This document shows, piece by piece, positions 30,348 through 38,723 of a DNA stretch of 64,000 bases. Source of the DNA: Alloyangia pacifica. GTDB lineage: Bacteria > Pseudomonadota > Alphaproteobacteria > Rhodobacterales > Rhodobacteraceae. Each line of letters opens with the position of its first letter. Position 1 is the stretch's first letter. The notes beneath the pieces were generated by a model, which was given only the letters and a program-made list of their open reading frames with translations, searched no databases and was not told where the DNA came from. The position numbers and the translations under genes were made by a program. Where the stretch lies: assembly GCF_900116195.1 (NCBI RefSeq), contig NZ_FOZW01000004.1, forward strand, positions 1-64,000. Direction: 5' to 3'.

Positions 30348-31910
30348 TCAGCCGTTGCCGCGCCCGAGTTTCTGCGCCTCGGCTATGTGCAGGGCATGGT
30401 CCCGCGCCCAATCCGCCAGTTGCGGGGCCGGCATTGGGCGGGCGATGCCGAATCCCTGCGCATGATCGCAGCCGAGCTGCGCGAGCAGCGCGTGCTCGCC
30501 GCTGCTTTCGACACCCTCGGCGACGGTTTCCAGCCCCAGCCTGTCGGCAAGGCCGAGCACGGCCGCGAGCATGCGACGCTGGTCTTCGCTGCGGTCGATG
30601 CGGGTGACGAAGCTGCGGTCGATCTTCAGCCGGTGCACGGTGACGCGGCGCAGCGCGCCGATCGAGGCATGGCCGGTGCCGAAATCGTCGAGATCGATCC
30701 GGCAGCCGAGCCGGGCGAGATCCGAGACGTTGCGCGCGATGATCCCTTCGGGGCTTTCGGCGATGACGGTCTCGAGCACCTCGACTCCGAGCCGGCTCGC
30801 CGGCAGGCCGAAGCGGTCCAGGTCCCATTTCAGCCGGTCCACCAGCCGCGGGTTGCGCAGTTCGGCCTCGGAGAAGTTGATGCTCACGCGGGGAATGTGA
30901 AGCCCCTCGTCATCCCAGCTCCGCAGGGCGGTCAGGCTGTGATGCAGCACCGCCTCGCTCAGCTGCCCCATGCGGCCGGCTTCTTCGAGGGCGCTCAGGA
31001 ATCGCGCGGGGGGAATGATTCCGTGCTGCGGGTGCATCCAGCGCACCAGCGCCTCGACTCCGCTGATCTCGCCCGTCGAAGTGCAGAGCTGGGGTTGGTA
31101 CCAGGGCTGAATCTGTCCCTTCGCCAGCGCCACTTCTACTTCGGAGAGAAGGGCGTTCCGTGCCCGCCGTTCGGCGCGCATCCCTTCGCTCCAGGCGCGG
31201 ATGGCCGAGGGCGCATTCTCCAGCGCTTCGCGCAGCGCGGCCTGGGCGCAGTCGAGCATGTCTGTGCCATCCGCCCCGGCGCGCAGACGCGCCGAGCCGC
31301 AGAAACCCACTGCGACCGAGAGGTAGTGCACACCGGTGTCGGTCGCCGCCGGCTCTTCGAGGCCGCGCTGAAGCCGGTCGGCCAGCGCGAGCAGAGCTTC
31401 GAGGTCGAGCCGCAGGCCGGGGGCGACGAGTGCCATGAAGCGGGAATCGCCGATGCGCATCGCGCTGTCCTCGGGGCGCAGGAGATCGCGCAGGCGCTGC
31501 AGGAACAGGATGCGCAGGCTTTCCGCGACCTCGTCTCCCATGCGTCGGGAAATCGTCTCCAGCCCCTCGGCCTCGAACAGAAGGCAGGCGGTGTGCATCT
31601 GCGCGGCGCGGGCTTGCTCGAAGGCGTGCTCGGTCAGATCCTGCGCCGTTGCCATGCTGACCAGATCGTCGTTTCGCTGGCGCAATCCCCGATTCAAGCC
31701 AGCGGTTTCGCCGCTCAGCAGCAGACCGTAGACCAGCGGGATCAGCAGCGAGAAGGCGAGGAGGACCGGCTCGCCCCCCACCCAGAACCCGGCAAGGCAA
31801 AGCGCCGGGAGGAAGGCGAGCATATGCGGACCGAAGGTCCAGCGGCGCAGTGCCGACCGCAGCTTTGCGGCCTTTGGAAATTGAACCTTGTGCGCGAGAT
31901 CCGGTGGCAT
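30348..31910 (-). CDS. EAL-domain c-di-GMP phosphodiesterase with degenerate GGDEF domain
   Basis: A 520-residue protein. Two membrane helices at about 27-70 are followed by a degenerate GGDEF-like domain (about 95-250) in which the signature is replaced by RIGDSRF, so cyclase activity is not expected. The EAL domain (about 262-505) keeps the catalytic set: GVEALVRW, EVLETV, INFSEAEL, DDFGTGHAS, KIDRSFV and AEGVES. It should hydrolyse c-di-GMP at the membrane. Unusually it sits between ttcA and yidC in the rpmH-rnpA-yidD-yidC neighbourhood. Ligand sensing is not evident. Confidence 0.9.
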   Translation of the reverse strand: MPPDLAHKVQFPKAAKLRSALRRWTFGPHMLAFLPALCLAGFWVGGEPVLLAFSLLIPLVYGLLLSGETAGLNRGLRQRNDDLVSMATAQDLTEHAFEQARAAQMHTACLLFEAEGLETISRRMGDEVAESLRILFLQRLRDLLRPEDSAMRIGDSRFMALVAPGLRLDLEALLALADRLQRGLEEPAATDTGVHYLSVAVGFCGSARLRAGADGTDMLDCAQAALREALENAPSAIRAWSEGMRAERRARNALLSEVEVALAKGQIQPWYQPQLCTSTGEISGVEALVRWMHPQHGIIPPARFLSALEEAGRMGQLSEAVLHHSLTALRSWDDEGLHIPRVSINFSEAELRNPRLVDRLKWDLDRFGLPASRLGVEVLETVIAESPEGIIARNVSDLARLGCRIDLDDFGTGHASIGALRRVTVHRLKIDRSFVTRIDRSEDQRRMLAAVLGLADRLGLETVAEGVESSGEHALLAQLGCDHAQGFGIARPMPAPQLADWARDHALHIAEAQKLGRGNG

Positions 31911-31971
31911 GGTCCGCCCCCTGCATCATCCGAGTCGGATCCAGACCTAGCGCAAGAGGGTAAGGCGCCGC

Positions 31972-32862
31972 TTAACGCAGGTCGGGAATCCCGTCGTCCG
32001 CATCGGGAGCGCGCTTGCTCATGTCGCGCATCAGCCCGGCGAAGTCGAAGAGCTTCGGGTCCATCATGTGCGACGGGCGGATGTTGGTCAGCGCCTTGAA
32101 CATCACCTGTCGGCGGCCGGGGGAGTTCTTTTCCCAGCCGTCGAGGATCTGCTTCACCTGCTGGCGCTGCAGCCCATCCTGCGAGCCACAGAGGTCGCAG
32201 GGAATGATCGGATAATTCATGGCCCTGGCGAATTTCTCGCAATCCACCTCGGCCACATGGGCGAGGGGCCGGTAGACGAAGAGATCGCCTTCCTCGTTGA
32301 CCAGCTTCGGCGGCATGGTGGCAAGCCGCCCGCCGTGGAAGAGGTTCATGAAGAAGGTCTCGAGGATGTCGTCGCGGTGATGGCCGAGCACGACCGCCGA
32401 GCAACCCTCCTCGCGGGCGATGCGGTAGAGGTTGCCGCGGCGCAGCCGCGAGCAGAGCGCGCAGTAGGTGCGGCCCTGCGGAACCTTGTCCATGACGACG
32501 GAATAGGTGTCCTGATACTCGATCCGGTGCGGCACGCCCATCTTCTCGAGGAACTCGGGCAGCACCGTCGCCGGAAAGCCCGGCTGGCCCTGATCGAGGT
32601 TGCAGGCGAGAATCTCCACCGGCAGCAGCCCGCGCCACTTAAGCTCATGGAGCACGGCCAGCAGCGTATAGCTGTCCTTGCCGCCCGAGAGGCAGACCAG
32701 CCATTTCGGCAGCGCGCCATCCTCGCGGCGCTCGATCATGCCGTAGTGCTCCACTGCCTCGCGGGTGTTCTGCACGATGCGCTTGCGCAGCTTCTTGAAC
32801 TCGGTGCTCTTGGGGGCACCGTAGAACAGCGGGTGGATGTCGTCGGCGTCGTCGTCGAACAT
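31972..32862 (-). CDS. ttcA: tRNA 2-thiocytidine(32) synthetase TtcA
   Basis: A 296-residue PP-loop ATPase with the motif [12 protein letters not shown] near residues 57-68. Two CxxC pairs, CALC and CDLCGS, hold the iron-sulfur cluster used to thiolate C32 of some tRNAs. The ATG at 32862 ([13 protein letters not shown]) is preceded by eight bases after the yidD stop. The longer frame to 33192 is the shadow of yidD and rnpA and is rejected. Confidence 0.95.
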   Translation of the reverse strand: MFDDDADDIHPLFYGAPKSTEFKKLRKRIVQNTREAVEHYGMIERREDGALPKWLVCLSGGKDSYTLLAVLHELKWRGLLPVEILACNLDQGQPGFPATVLPEFLEKMGVPHRIEYQDTYSVVMDKVPQGRTYCALCSRLRRGNLYRIAREEGCSAVVLGHHRDDILETFFMNLFHGGRLATMPPKLVNEEGDLFVYRPLAHVAEVDCEKFARAMNYPIIPCDLCGSQDGLQRQQVKQILDGWEKNSPGRRQVMFKALTNIRPSHMMDPKLFDFAGLMRDMSKRAPDADDGIPDLR

Positions 32863-32870
32863 GGGCGGCC

Positions 32871-33092
32871 TCAATCGGGGACGTTGTCGATGCCGGACCC
32901 GCCGAGCGGGTGGCAGCGCAGGATGCGGCGGATCGTCAGGTAGGAACCCTTGAAGGCCCCGTGCTTTTCGAGCGCCTCGAGCGCGTAGGCGGAGCAGGTC
33001 GGCTGGAATCGGCAGCCATGGCCGACCCAAGCAGAGAAGATCAGGCGATAGGCGCGGACGGGCAGGGCGGCGATATGCGCGAGCGGACTCAC
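32871..33092 (-). CDS. yidD: membrane protein insertion efficiency factor YidD
   Basis: A 73-residue protein with the family core [54 protein letters not shown]. The three conserved cysteines and the RCHP motif are present. It associates with the inner membrane and helps YidC-dependent insertion. The GTG start overlaps the rnpA stop (GTGA). Confidence 0.95.
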   Translation of the reverse strand: MSPLAHIAALPVRAYRLIFSAWVGHGCRFQPTCSAYALEALEKHGAFKGSYLTIRRILRCHPLGGSGIDNVPD

Positions 33093-33493
33093 GACTGCGG
33101 CGTCCGCGGCTTCCCGGGGCGCGCGCCTTTCGGACCGTGCGGCTTGGGACCTTGCGACTTGGGGGCGTGAATCTGCCGCACCGCCTGCGCAAGGTCGCCC
33201 TGCAGCGCGGTGAACTCGCGCTCGGCGGTGGCGCCGGCGCGGCCGATCAGCACGTAGTCCCAGCCCGGCTTGCCCAACTGTGGCAGGCCGAGGCGCGCGA
33301 TTTCGCGCAGCCGGCGCTTGGCGCGGTTGCGGGCAACGGCATTGCCGACCTTCTTGGAACAGGTGAAGCCGACGCGGATCAGGTCGGAACCGTCATCGCG
33401 GTACCGCGCCTGCAGCAGGAAGGACGGCACCGGCTGCCGCCGGGCACGCGCCGCCGCGAGGAAATCGCTGCGCTTGCGCAGGACCTCGAGCAT
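33089..33493 (-). CDS. rnpA: ribonuclease P protein component
   Basis: A 134-residue basic protein that binds the RNase P RNA. The RNR motif region is [17 protein letters not shown], and the N-terminal [18 protein letters not shown] is typical. The frame is open to ATG 33628, but ATG 33493 has a strong GGGGAGG eight bases upstream and gives the usual length and N terminus; the extra 45 residues have no family resemblance. The C-terminal tail ([13 protein letters not shown]) is Lys/Pro/Gly-rich. It follows rpmH and overlaps yidD. Confidence 0.93.
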   Translation of the reverse strand: MLEVLRKRSDFLAAARARRQPVPSFLLQARYRDDGSDLIRVGFTCSKKVGNAVARNRAKRRLREIARLGLPQLGKPGWDYVLIGRAGATAEREFTALQGDLAQAVRQIHAPKSQGPKPHGPKGARPGKPRTPQS

Positions 33494-33644
33494 CGGGGTA
33501 TCCTCCCCCATCAGGGCATCGCCTTCGGCTTTGCTATGATCCGCATCCGCACGCACGCCAAGCGCAAAGGCCGCTTCGGTCTCTCCCGAAGCGGCCTTGG
33601 CCGGTGTCTTGTGCACACGCTCCGCCATGGGCAGAGCGCGCGGC

Positions 33645-33779
33645 TCAGGCGCTGAGCTTCTTGCGGCCGCGGCCGCGGCGCGCGTTCAGAATCGCGCGGC
33701 CAGCTTTGGTGGCCATCCGTGCGCGGAAGCCGTGGCGGCGCTTGCGAACGAGGTTCGAAGGCTGAAAGGTGCGTTTCAT
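33645..33779 (-). CDS. rpmH: 50S ribosomal protein L34
   Basis: A 44-residue very basic protein, [18 protein letters not shown] at the start and GRKKLSA at the end, which is the L34 pattern (full canonical length). It is the first gene of the rpmH-rnpA-yidD-ttcA run. Its stop lies 151 bases before the preferred rnpA start, or 16 before the longer one. Confidence 0.97.
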   Translation of the reverse strand: MKRTFQPSNLVRKRRHGFRARMATKAGRAILNARRGRGRKKLSA

Positions 33780-34131
33780 CGCGCTCTTCTCCGTCTGATC
33801 TGGCCTCTTGGGAGGCCGGTCTGTCTACTATGGTCTCATTGCTGCCTGCGGCGTCCGCCCGACGTGCCGACATTTCGGCAGCAAGAGCTTACATCACAGA
33901 CGGCCCTAAGCGGATTCGCCGGGCCGGGTCATTCGAGGCCCGTGCTATAGGCAGGAGTGGGCTCCGTGTCAAACCTCTATCCCGACGCAGGTGCAACATT
34001 TCCGGCACGAGGGATGGAGGTGGTGTAACACGCGCCCCGCGCGAGGCGCAAAACACGGCTCCGGGATGACTGTCGATCAAGGCCGCGTGATAAGGCTGTG
34101 CGCGGGCGATTCCCCGCGCCATTCTAGGACC
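33780..34131. other. divergent intergenic region between rpmH and the TVP38 gene
   Basis: It should carry the strong rpmH promoter on the minus strand and the promoter of the TVP38-type gene on the plus strand, but I cannot point to convincing -35/-10 pairs. GGCCTC-TTGGG-GAGGCC-like dyad (33801-33817) lies in the rpmH leader. No gene seen. Confidence 0.35.
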
Positions 34132-34872
34132 ATGACCGAGTCAGACCGCCCTCCCACCGCGCCCCGCGCGCGGCTGCTGCGCCACCTTCCGCTGGCGCTG
34201 ATCGTGCTTGTGGCGGTGATCGGTGCCGTCACGCTGCGCGATTACATCAGCTTCGATACGCTGCGCGAGAATCGCGCCGCGCTGCTGGAGTTGCGCGACA
34301 GCAACTACCTGCTGATGGCCGGGGGATTCGTCGCCGCCTACGTGGCCATCGTCGCCTTCTCTCTGCCCGGCGCGGCGGTCGCCTCGGTCACCGGCGGCTT
34401 TCTCTTCGGGCTCGGGTCGGGCACGGCGCTGAACGTGCTCTCGGCCAGCATCGGCGCGATCGCCATCTTTCTCGCGGCACGGGCGGGGCTGGGGCAGGTG
34501 CTCTCGGCCAAGCTCGATGCCTCTGAAGGACGGCTGCGCCGGCTCCGGGACGGGCTGCGCGAGAACGAGATCAGCGTGCTTCTGTTGCTGCGACTGGTGC
34601 CTGCGGTGCCGTTTTTCGTAGCGAATCTGCTGCCCGCGCTGGTCGGGGTCCGACTGGGGAACTTCGCCTGGACCACTGCATTGGGCATCATCCCCGGCGC
34701 GTTGGTCTTCACCTCGATCGGGGTTGGGGTGGGGTCGGTCTTTGACCGGGGCGAGACGCCGGACCTCAGCCTGCTCTGGGCGCCGCAGGTGATCGGCCCA
34801 CTGCTCGGTCTCGCCGCGCTGGCGGCGCTGCCCATAGTCCTGCGTGCCTGGCGGGCGCGCAGAGGTGTCTGA
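34132..34872 (+). CDS. TVP38/TMEM64 (DedA-superfamily) membrane protein
   Basis: A 246-residue inner-membrane protein with about six hydrophobic segments. The family signature is GAAVASVTGGFLFGLGSGTAL followed later by LLLLRLVPAVPFFVANLLPALVGV and GIIPGALVFTSIGVG. The superfamily includes lipid scramblase-like and transport proteins; the substrate is unknown. The gene is 19 bases upstream of a MerA/LPD-like flavoprotein, a pairing often seen for this family. Start chosen at ATG 34132 because upstream codons are not protein-like. Confidence 0.88.
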   Translation: MTESDRPPTAPRARLLRHLPLALIVLVAVIGAVTLRDYISFDTLRENRAALLELRDSNYLLMAGGFVAAYVAIVAFSLPGAAVASVTGGFLFGLGSGTALNVLSASIGAIAIFLAARAGLGQVLSAKLDASEGRLRRLRDGLRENEISVLLLLRLVPAVPFFVANLLPALVGVRLGNFAWTTALGIIPGALVFTSIGVGVGSVFDRGETPDLSLLWAPQVIGPLLGLAALAALPIVLRAWRARRGV

Positions 34873-34891
34873 TCTCGGGAGTACGAGTGCC

Positions 34892-36310
34892 ATGGAATCG
34901 ATCAAGACCGACCTTCTGATCATCGGCGCGGGCTCCGGCGGGCTCTCGGTCGCGGCGGGGGCGGTGCAGATGGGCGCCAGCGTTGTGCTGGTGGAGCGCG
35001 GCGAGATGGGAGGAGACTGCCTGAACTACGGCTGCGTGCCCTCCAAGGCGCTGATCGCTGCCGCCTCGCAGGCCCATGCACCCGAGCTGTCCGGGGCCTT
35101 CGGCGTCGATCTGGACCCGGCAAGGGTCGACTGGTCCCGGGTGCGCGACCATGTGCAGGAAACCATCGCCCGCATCGCACCGGTGGATTCGCAGGAGCGA
35201 TTCGAAGGCCTCGGCGTGCGGGTGATCCGCGCGCACGCCCGTTTCGTGTCGGAGCGCGAGGTCGAGGCGGGGCATCATCGCATCATCGCCCGCCGAATCG
35301 TGCTGGCGACCGGCTCGTCGCCAGCCGTGCCGCCGGTGTCGGGGCTGAAGGATGTCTCCTACCTGACCAACGAGACGCTGTGGGACCTGCAGGAGCTGCC
35401 CTCGCACCTGCTGATTCTCGGCGGCGGACCCATCGGCATGGAGATGGCGCAGGCCTTCCGCCGTCTCGGGGCCCAGGTCACCGTGGTCGAGGGCGCGCGG
35501 GCGCTGGGGCGCGAGGACCCGGAGATGGCGGCAATCGTGCTCGACCATCTGCGCGGCGAAGGTGTGACGATTCTCGAGGGCGAGATGGTGACCTCGGCGC
35601 GTCAGGACGGCAGCGCCATCGAACTGCGCCTCGGCAGTGGCAAGGTGCTCACCGGCTCGCACCTGCTCGTCGCGGCGGGGCGCATGCCCAATACCGAAGG
35701 GCTCGGGCTGGCCGAGGCGGGAATCGAGACGACCAAGACCGGGATCCGCGTGGACGCCGGGCTACGCACGACCAACCGCCGTGTCTACGCCATCGGCGAT
35801 GCGGCGGGCGGTCTGCAGTTCACCCATCTTGCGGGATATCACGCAGGCATCGTGATCCGTTCGGCGCTTTTCGGCCTGCCGGCCAAGGCCTCGACGTATC
35901 ACGTTCCCCGCGCCACCTATACGCGCCCCGAGCTCGCGCATGTCGGTCTGACCGAGGTTGAGGCGCGCCAGCGCTACGGCGACCGGCTTGAGGTGCTGCG
36001 CGAGGCGCTGCAACACAATGACCGCGCCATTGCAGAGCGCGAGACGGCGGGACTGGCCAAGGTCATGGTGCACAGGGGGCGCCCGGTCGGGGCCACGATC
36101 GTCGGCTCGCAGGCAGGGGATCTCGTCTCGACCTGGGCGCTCGCGCTCTCGGCCAAAGTGAAAATCGCGCAGGTCGCGGGCATGGTTGCGCCCTATCCGA
36201 CGCTGGGAGAGCTTAACAAACGGGTTGCCGGATCCTATTTCACACCCAGATTGTTTGAAAACCGCACGGTCAAGGCTGTTACACGAACAGTTCAACGCCT
36301 GCTCCCCTGA
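34892..36310 (+). CDS. FAD-dependent pyridine nucleotide-disulfide oxidoreductase (MerA/dihydrolipoamide-dehydrogenase-like)
   Basis: A 472-residue flavoenzyme. FAD site GAGSGGLSVAAGA (12-24), redox-active disulfide Cys43/Cys48 in GGDCLNYGCVPSKAL, NAD(P) site GGGPIGMEMA and FAD site AIGDAAGG. Near the C terminus the usual HAHPTLSE of dihydrolipoamide dehydrogenase is VAPYPTLGE, so the acid-base His is replaced by Tyr as in MerA- and RclA-like enzymes; the C-terminal MerA Cys pair and heavy-metal domain are missing. Substrate unknown; mercury reduction is not supported. Linked to the TVP38 membrane protein and a sensor kinase. Confidence 0.85.
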   Translation: MESIKTDLLIIGAGSGGLSVAAGAVQMGASVVLVERGEMGGDCLNYGCVPSKALIAAASQAHAPELSGAFGVDLDPARVDWSRVRDHVQETIARIAPVDSQERFEGLGVRVIRAHARFVSEREVEAGHHRIIARRIVLATGSSPAVPPVSGLKDVSYLTNETLWDLQELPSHLLILGGGPIGMEMAQAFRRLGAQVTVVEGARALGREDPEMAAIVLDHLRGEGVTILEGEMVTSARQDGSAIELRLGSGKVLTGSHLLVAAGRMPNTEGLGLAEAGIETTKTGIRVDAGLRTTNRRVYAIGDAAGGLQFTHLAGYHAGIVIRSALFGLPAKASTYHVPRATYTRPELAHVGLTEVEARQRYGDRLEVLREALQHNDRAIAERETAGLAKVMVHRGRPVGATIVGSQAGDLVSTWALALSAKVKIAQVAGMVAPYPTLGELNKRVAGSYFTPRLFENRTVKAVTRTVQRLLP

Positions 36311-36329
36311 AAGCCCAAGACTGGTCTAC

Positions 36330-37712
36330 ATGTTTAACTCGCTCTCAGGCCGCTTTCTGGTTCTCACGACCATTTTCGTGATGTTGGCCGAAGTGCTGAT
36401 CTTCGTGCCCTCCGTGGCGCGGTTCCGTGAGGATTTCCTCAACGACCACCTCGAGCGTGCGCAGATCGCTTCGCTCGCGCTGCTGGCCGACGACGTGCTG
36501 GCGCCAGAGCTCGAGGCCGAGCTTCTGGACAACGCCGGTGTCTACAACGTCGTGCTGCAGCGCGATGAGCGCCGCGAGCTGGCGCTGTCGTCGCCGATGC
36601 CGGGATCGGTGGATGAGACCTACGATCTGCGCGAGGCGGGCCCGGTGATCCTGATGAAGGACGCGCTTCTGCGGCTCTTCGACACGCAGCCGCGCCTGAT
36701 CCGGGTGCTCGGCTATCCCAAGGATGACGGTGGTGAGCTGATCGAGGTCACCATGGACAGCCTGCCGCTGCGCACGGCAATGATCGACTTCGGGCTCGGC
36801 GTGCTGCTGGTCTCGGCCTTGCTGTCGCTGATTACCGCGCTGCTGCTCTTCCTCGCGGTGCGGGTGCTGCTGGTGAAGCCGATCAAAGGCGTGGTGGGGC
36901 ACATGCAGCGCTATGCCGAAGATCCCGAGGACGCGCGACGGATCATCAAGCCCGTCGCCAGCGTGCGCGAGATTCGCGAGGCCGAGGAGGCGCTGAAGTC
37001 GCTCGAGACCCAGCTGTCGCAGTCGCTGCGGCAGAAGGAGCGGCTGGCGCAGCTCGGCGGCGCGGTGGCGCGGGTCAGCCATGACTTGCGCAATATCCTC
37101 AGCTCGGCGCAGCTTTTCACCGACCGCATCGAGATGTCCGAGGACCCCACGGTCAAGCGCATGGCCCCAAAGCTGGTCAGCTCGATCACCCGGGCCGTGT
37201 CGCTCTGCGAGACCACGCTCGCCTTTGGCAAGGCCGAGGAGCCGGCGCCGCTGCTGACCCAGTTCAACCTTGCCGAGTTGGTCAACGAGGTGCTTGAGGC
37301 CGAGCGGCTGGCAATCGGCGAGCACGAGGTGAGCCTGTCCGAGGATATCCCCGCCTCGATGCAGATCAGGGGCGATCCCGAGCAGATTTATCGCGCCATC
37401 GCGAATCTCGTGCGCAACGCACGTCAGGCGATCACTGGCTCCGGCGAGGAGGGTGAAATCGCCGTCTCCGCCCGCGCCGAGGAAGAGGCCTGGATCATTG
37501 AAGTGACCGACACCGGGCCGGGTCTGCCGCCGAAGGCGCGCGAGCACCTGTTCCAGCCATTCCAGGGCGGCGCGCGAAAGGGCGGGGCGGGACTCGGTTT
37601 GGCCATTGTCGCGGAACTGGTGCGGAATCACGGCGGGAAACTGCAACTCATTCGCTCTGGCCAAGAGGGAACCTGCTTCGAAATTCGCTTGCCGACCGGT
37701 GACTTAGGGTAA
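36330..37712 (+). CDS. membrane sensor histidine kinase
   Basis: A 460-residue kinase. TM1 is near residues 7-27 and TM2 about 150-180, with a periplasmic sensor of about 120 residues between. A HAMP-like linker (LLVKPIKGVVGHMQRYAED) leads to HisKA with His251 in ARVSHDLRNILSSAQ. The ATPase domain has NLVRNARQAI, DTGPGLPP and GAGLGLAI. It starts 19 bases after the flavoprotein stop and is probably co-transcribed. No response regulator is next to it, so it is an orphan here; the tRNA-Arg gene follows. Confidence 0.9.
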   Translation: MFNSLSGRFLVLTTIFVMLAEVLIFVPSVARFREDFLNDHLERAQIASLALLADDVLAPELEAELLDNAGVYNVVLQRDERRELALSSPMPGSVDETYDLREAGPVILMKDALLRLFDTQPRLIRVLGYPKDDGGELIEVTMDSLPLRTAMIDFGLGVLLVSALLSLITALLLFLAVRVLLVKPIKGVVGHMQRYAEDPEDARRIIKPVASVREIREAEEALKSLETQLSQSLRQKERLAQLGGAVARVSHDLRNILSSAQLFTDRIEMSEDPTVKRMAPKLVSSITRAVSLCETTLAFGKAEEPAPLLTQFNLAELVNEVLEAERLAIGEHEVSLSEDIPASMQIRGDPEQIYRAIANLVRNARQAITGSGEEGEIAVSARAEEEAWIIEVTDTGPGLPPKAREHLFQPFQGGARKGGAGLGLAIVAELVRNHGGKLQLIRSGQEGTCFEIRLPTGDLG

Positions 37713-37777
37713 GATTGGAAATTTCTTCGAAATCGCTCTTGCGCATCCTCCGAACAAACTCTAAACCCCGCCCTCAC

Positions 37778-37854
37778 GGACCGATAGCTCAGCTGGATAG
37801 AGTACTTGACTACGAATCAAGGGGTCGGGGGTTCGAATCCTCCTCGGTCCGCCA
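37778..37854 (+). tRNA. tRNA-Arg (anticodon ACG)
   Basis: A 77-base cloverleaf. Acceptor GGACCGA (37778-37784) pairs with TCGGTCC (37844-37850), with discriminator G and encoded CCA. The anticodon stem CTTGA/TCAAG encloses the loop CTACGAA with anticodon ACG at 37812-37814. T loop GTTCGAATC is intact. After A34-to-inosine editing by TadA (gene at 56992) it reads CGU, CGC and CGA. Confidence 0.97.
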
Positions 37855-37873
37855 CTCCCCACCGGGGGACGGC

Positions 37874-37913
37874 AAAAAAGAAGGCCACCGCACCGCGGTG
37901 GCCTTCTTTTTTT
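37874..37913 (+). terminator. strong bidirectional terminator after tRNA-Arg
   Basis: A perfect 12-bp stem (37880-37891 with 37895-37906, loop ACC) is followed by seven T and preceded by six A. It can stop the tRNA transcript on the plus strand and the CbiX-like gene on the minus strand. Confidence 0.93.
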
Positions 37914-37932
37914 GTGCTTTCGTCCTCCCGGA

Positions 37933-38628
37933 TCACGCGGAGTTGGCCTGTCTTTCAAGGCTCTGCGCGATCAGCTCGGGGGTTTCAGGCCAGTCGATGA
38001 AGGCCGGAAGGACCGGGCCCGCAAAGCCCGCCTCCGCCAGCGCCTCCGGCACATCCTCCAGCATGTGGCCCGCGTTGAGTGCGAATTGCGGCAAGCAGAC
38101 TGCCTGCCCCAGTCCCTGCGCCGAGTCGGCGAGAAAGGGCGGCTCTTCGACGTAGCCGGCGCGCGCCTCGGCGAATCCCATCTCGGACTTCAGTGCGGCA
38201 GCGAAGTCGCGCGCGCTCTCCGCGCTGGTACGAGAGACAGCGCTGCCATGAGCCGCGACAAGCAAGGTCGTCCCGTCCGCCTGCCATCCCCGGCCATCCA
38301 GCTCCCGGCGCAGCGCGTGGGCCGCGCTCTGCACGAGCGCGGGCTCGGTGCCGAAGGGCTCGAGCACCCGCAGGCCCTGCGGCGCGGCCCTCTCGGCCAG
38401 CACCTTCTTGGTGAAATAGCCGCGGGCCATGAAATAGGGGTAGACCCACGGGGTCCCCAGTTCCGCCACGGCGGCATCGAAAGAGCCCTGCTTGGCCAGG
38501 GTCGCGCCGCCGATGCGCCAGCCGGGCAGCAGCGCGGCGACGCGCACGGCGAGGTCTCTCAGCGCTGCTTCCTGCGGGTCGGGGTCAGAGGGGCTGCCAT
38601 GGGCGACAATGAGGGCAGTTCGGGGCAT
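37933..38628 (-). CDS. CbiX/SirB-like sirohydrochlorin chelatase family protein
   Basis: A 231-residue cytosolic protein. Chelatase-type motifs are ALIVAHGSPSDPDPQ at the N terminus and LLVAAHGSAVSRTS in the middle, each with the His of this fold. The family inserts Co2+ or Fe2+ into sirohydrochlorin for cobalamin or siroheme. No tetrapyrrole gene is adjacent; DUF4202 is upstream on the same strand, and in related genomes such pairs can be near sulfite or nitrite reductase genes (recollection). ATG 38628 matches the family start better than 38664. Confidence 0.8.
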   Translation of the reverse strand: MPRTALIVAHGSPSDPDPQEAALRDLAVRVAALLPGWRIGGATLAKQGSFDAAVAELGTPWVYPYFMARGYFTKKVLAERAAPQGLRVLEPFGTEPALVQSAAHALRRELDGRGWQADGTTLLVAAHGSAVSRTSAESARDFAAALKSEMGFAEARAGYVEEPPFLADSAQGLGQAVCLPQFALNAGHMLEDVPEALAEAGFAGPVLPAFIDWPETPELIAQSLERQANSA

Positions 38629-38672
38629 GTCTTCGGCTCTCGGTGGTCGGTCCTGCGGCGCCATCTAGCGCC

Positions 38673-38718
38673 GCAAGAGTTTTCGAAAACTCTTGCAAGT
38701 TCCTTCGAAGGAACTTGC
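38673..38718. repeat. two overlapping perfect 24-bp palindromes
   Basis: Bases 38673-38696 and 38695-38718 are each perfect palindromes with central TTCGAA. Both begin GCAAG and end CTTGC and share two bases. They fill most of the space between the DUF4202 stop (38724) and the CbiX-like start (38628). They can form two hairpins, or one long imperfect hairpin by pairing the outer arms. No T-run follows. Confidence 0.9.
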
Positions 38719-38723
38719 ATGGC

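Noticed and set aside
32863-33192. N-terminal extension of TtcA
   Set aside because: The extra 110 residues are Arg/Pro-rich and lie over yidD and rnpA; TtcA family length and start fit ATG 32862.
34892-36310. mercuric reductase as part of a mer operon
   Set aside because: No C-terminal Cys pair, no heavy-metal domain, and no merR/T/P genes nearby.
37778-37854. tRNA-Arg as an integration site of a mobile element
   Set aside because: No integrase and no direct repeat of the tRNA 3' end is seen in the following 26 kb.
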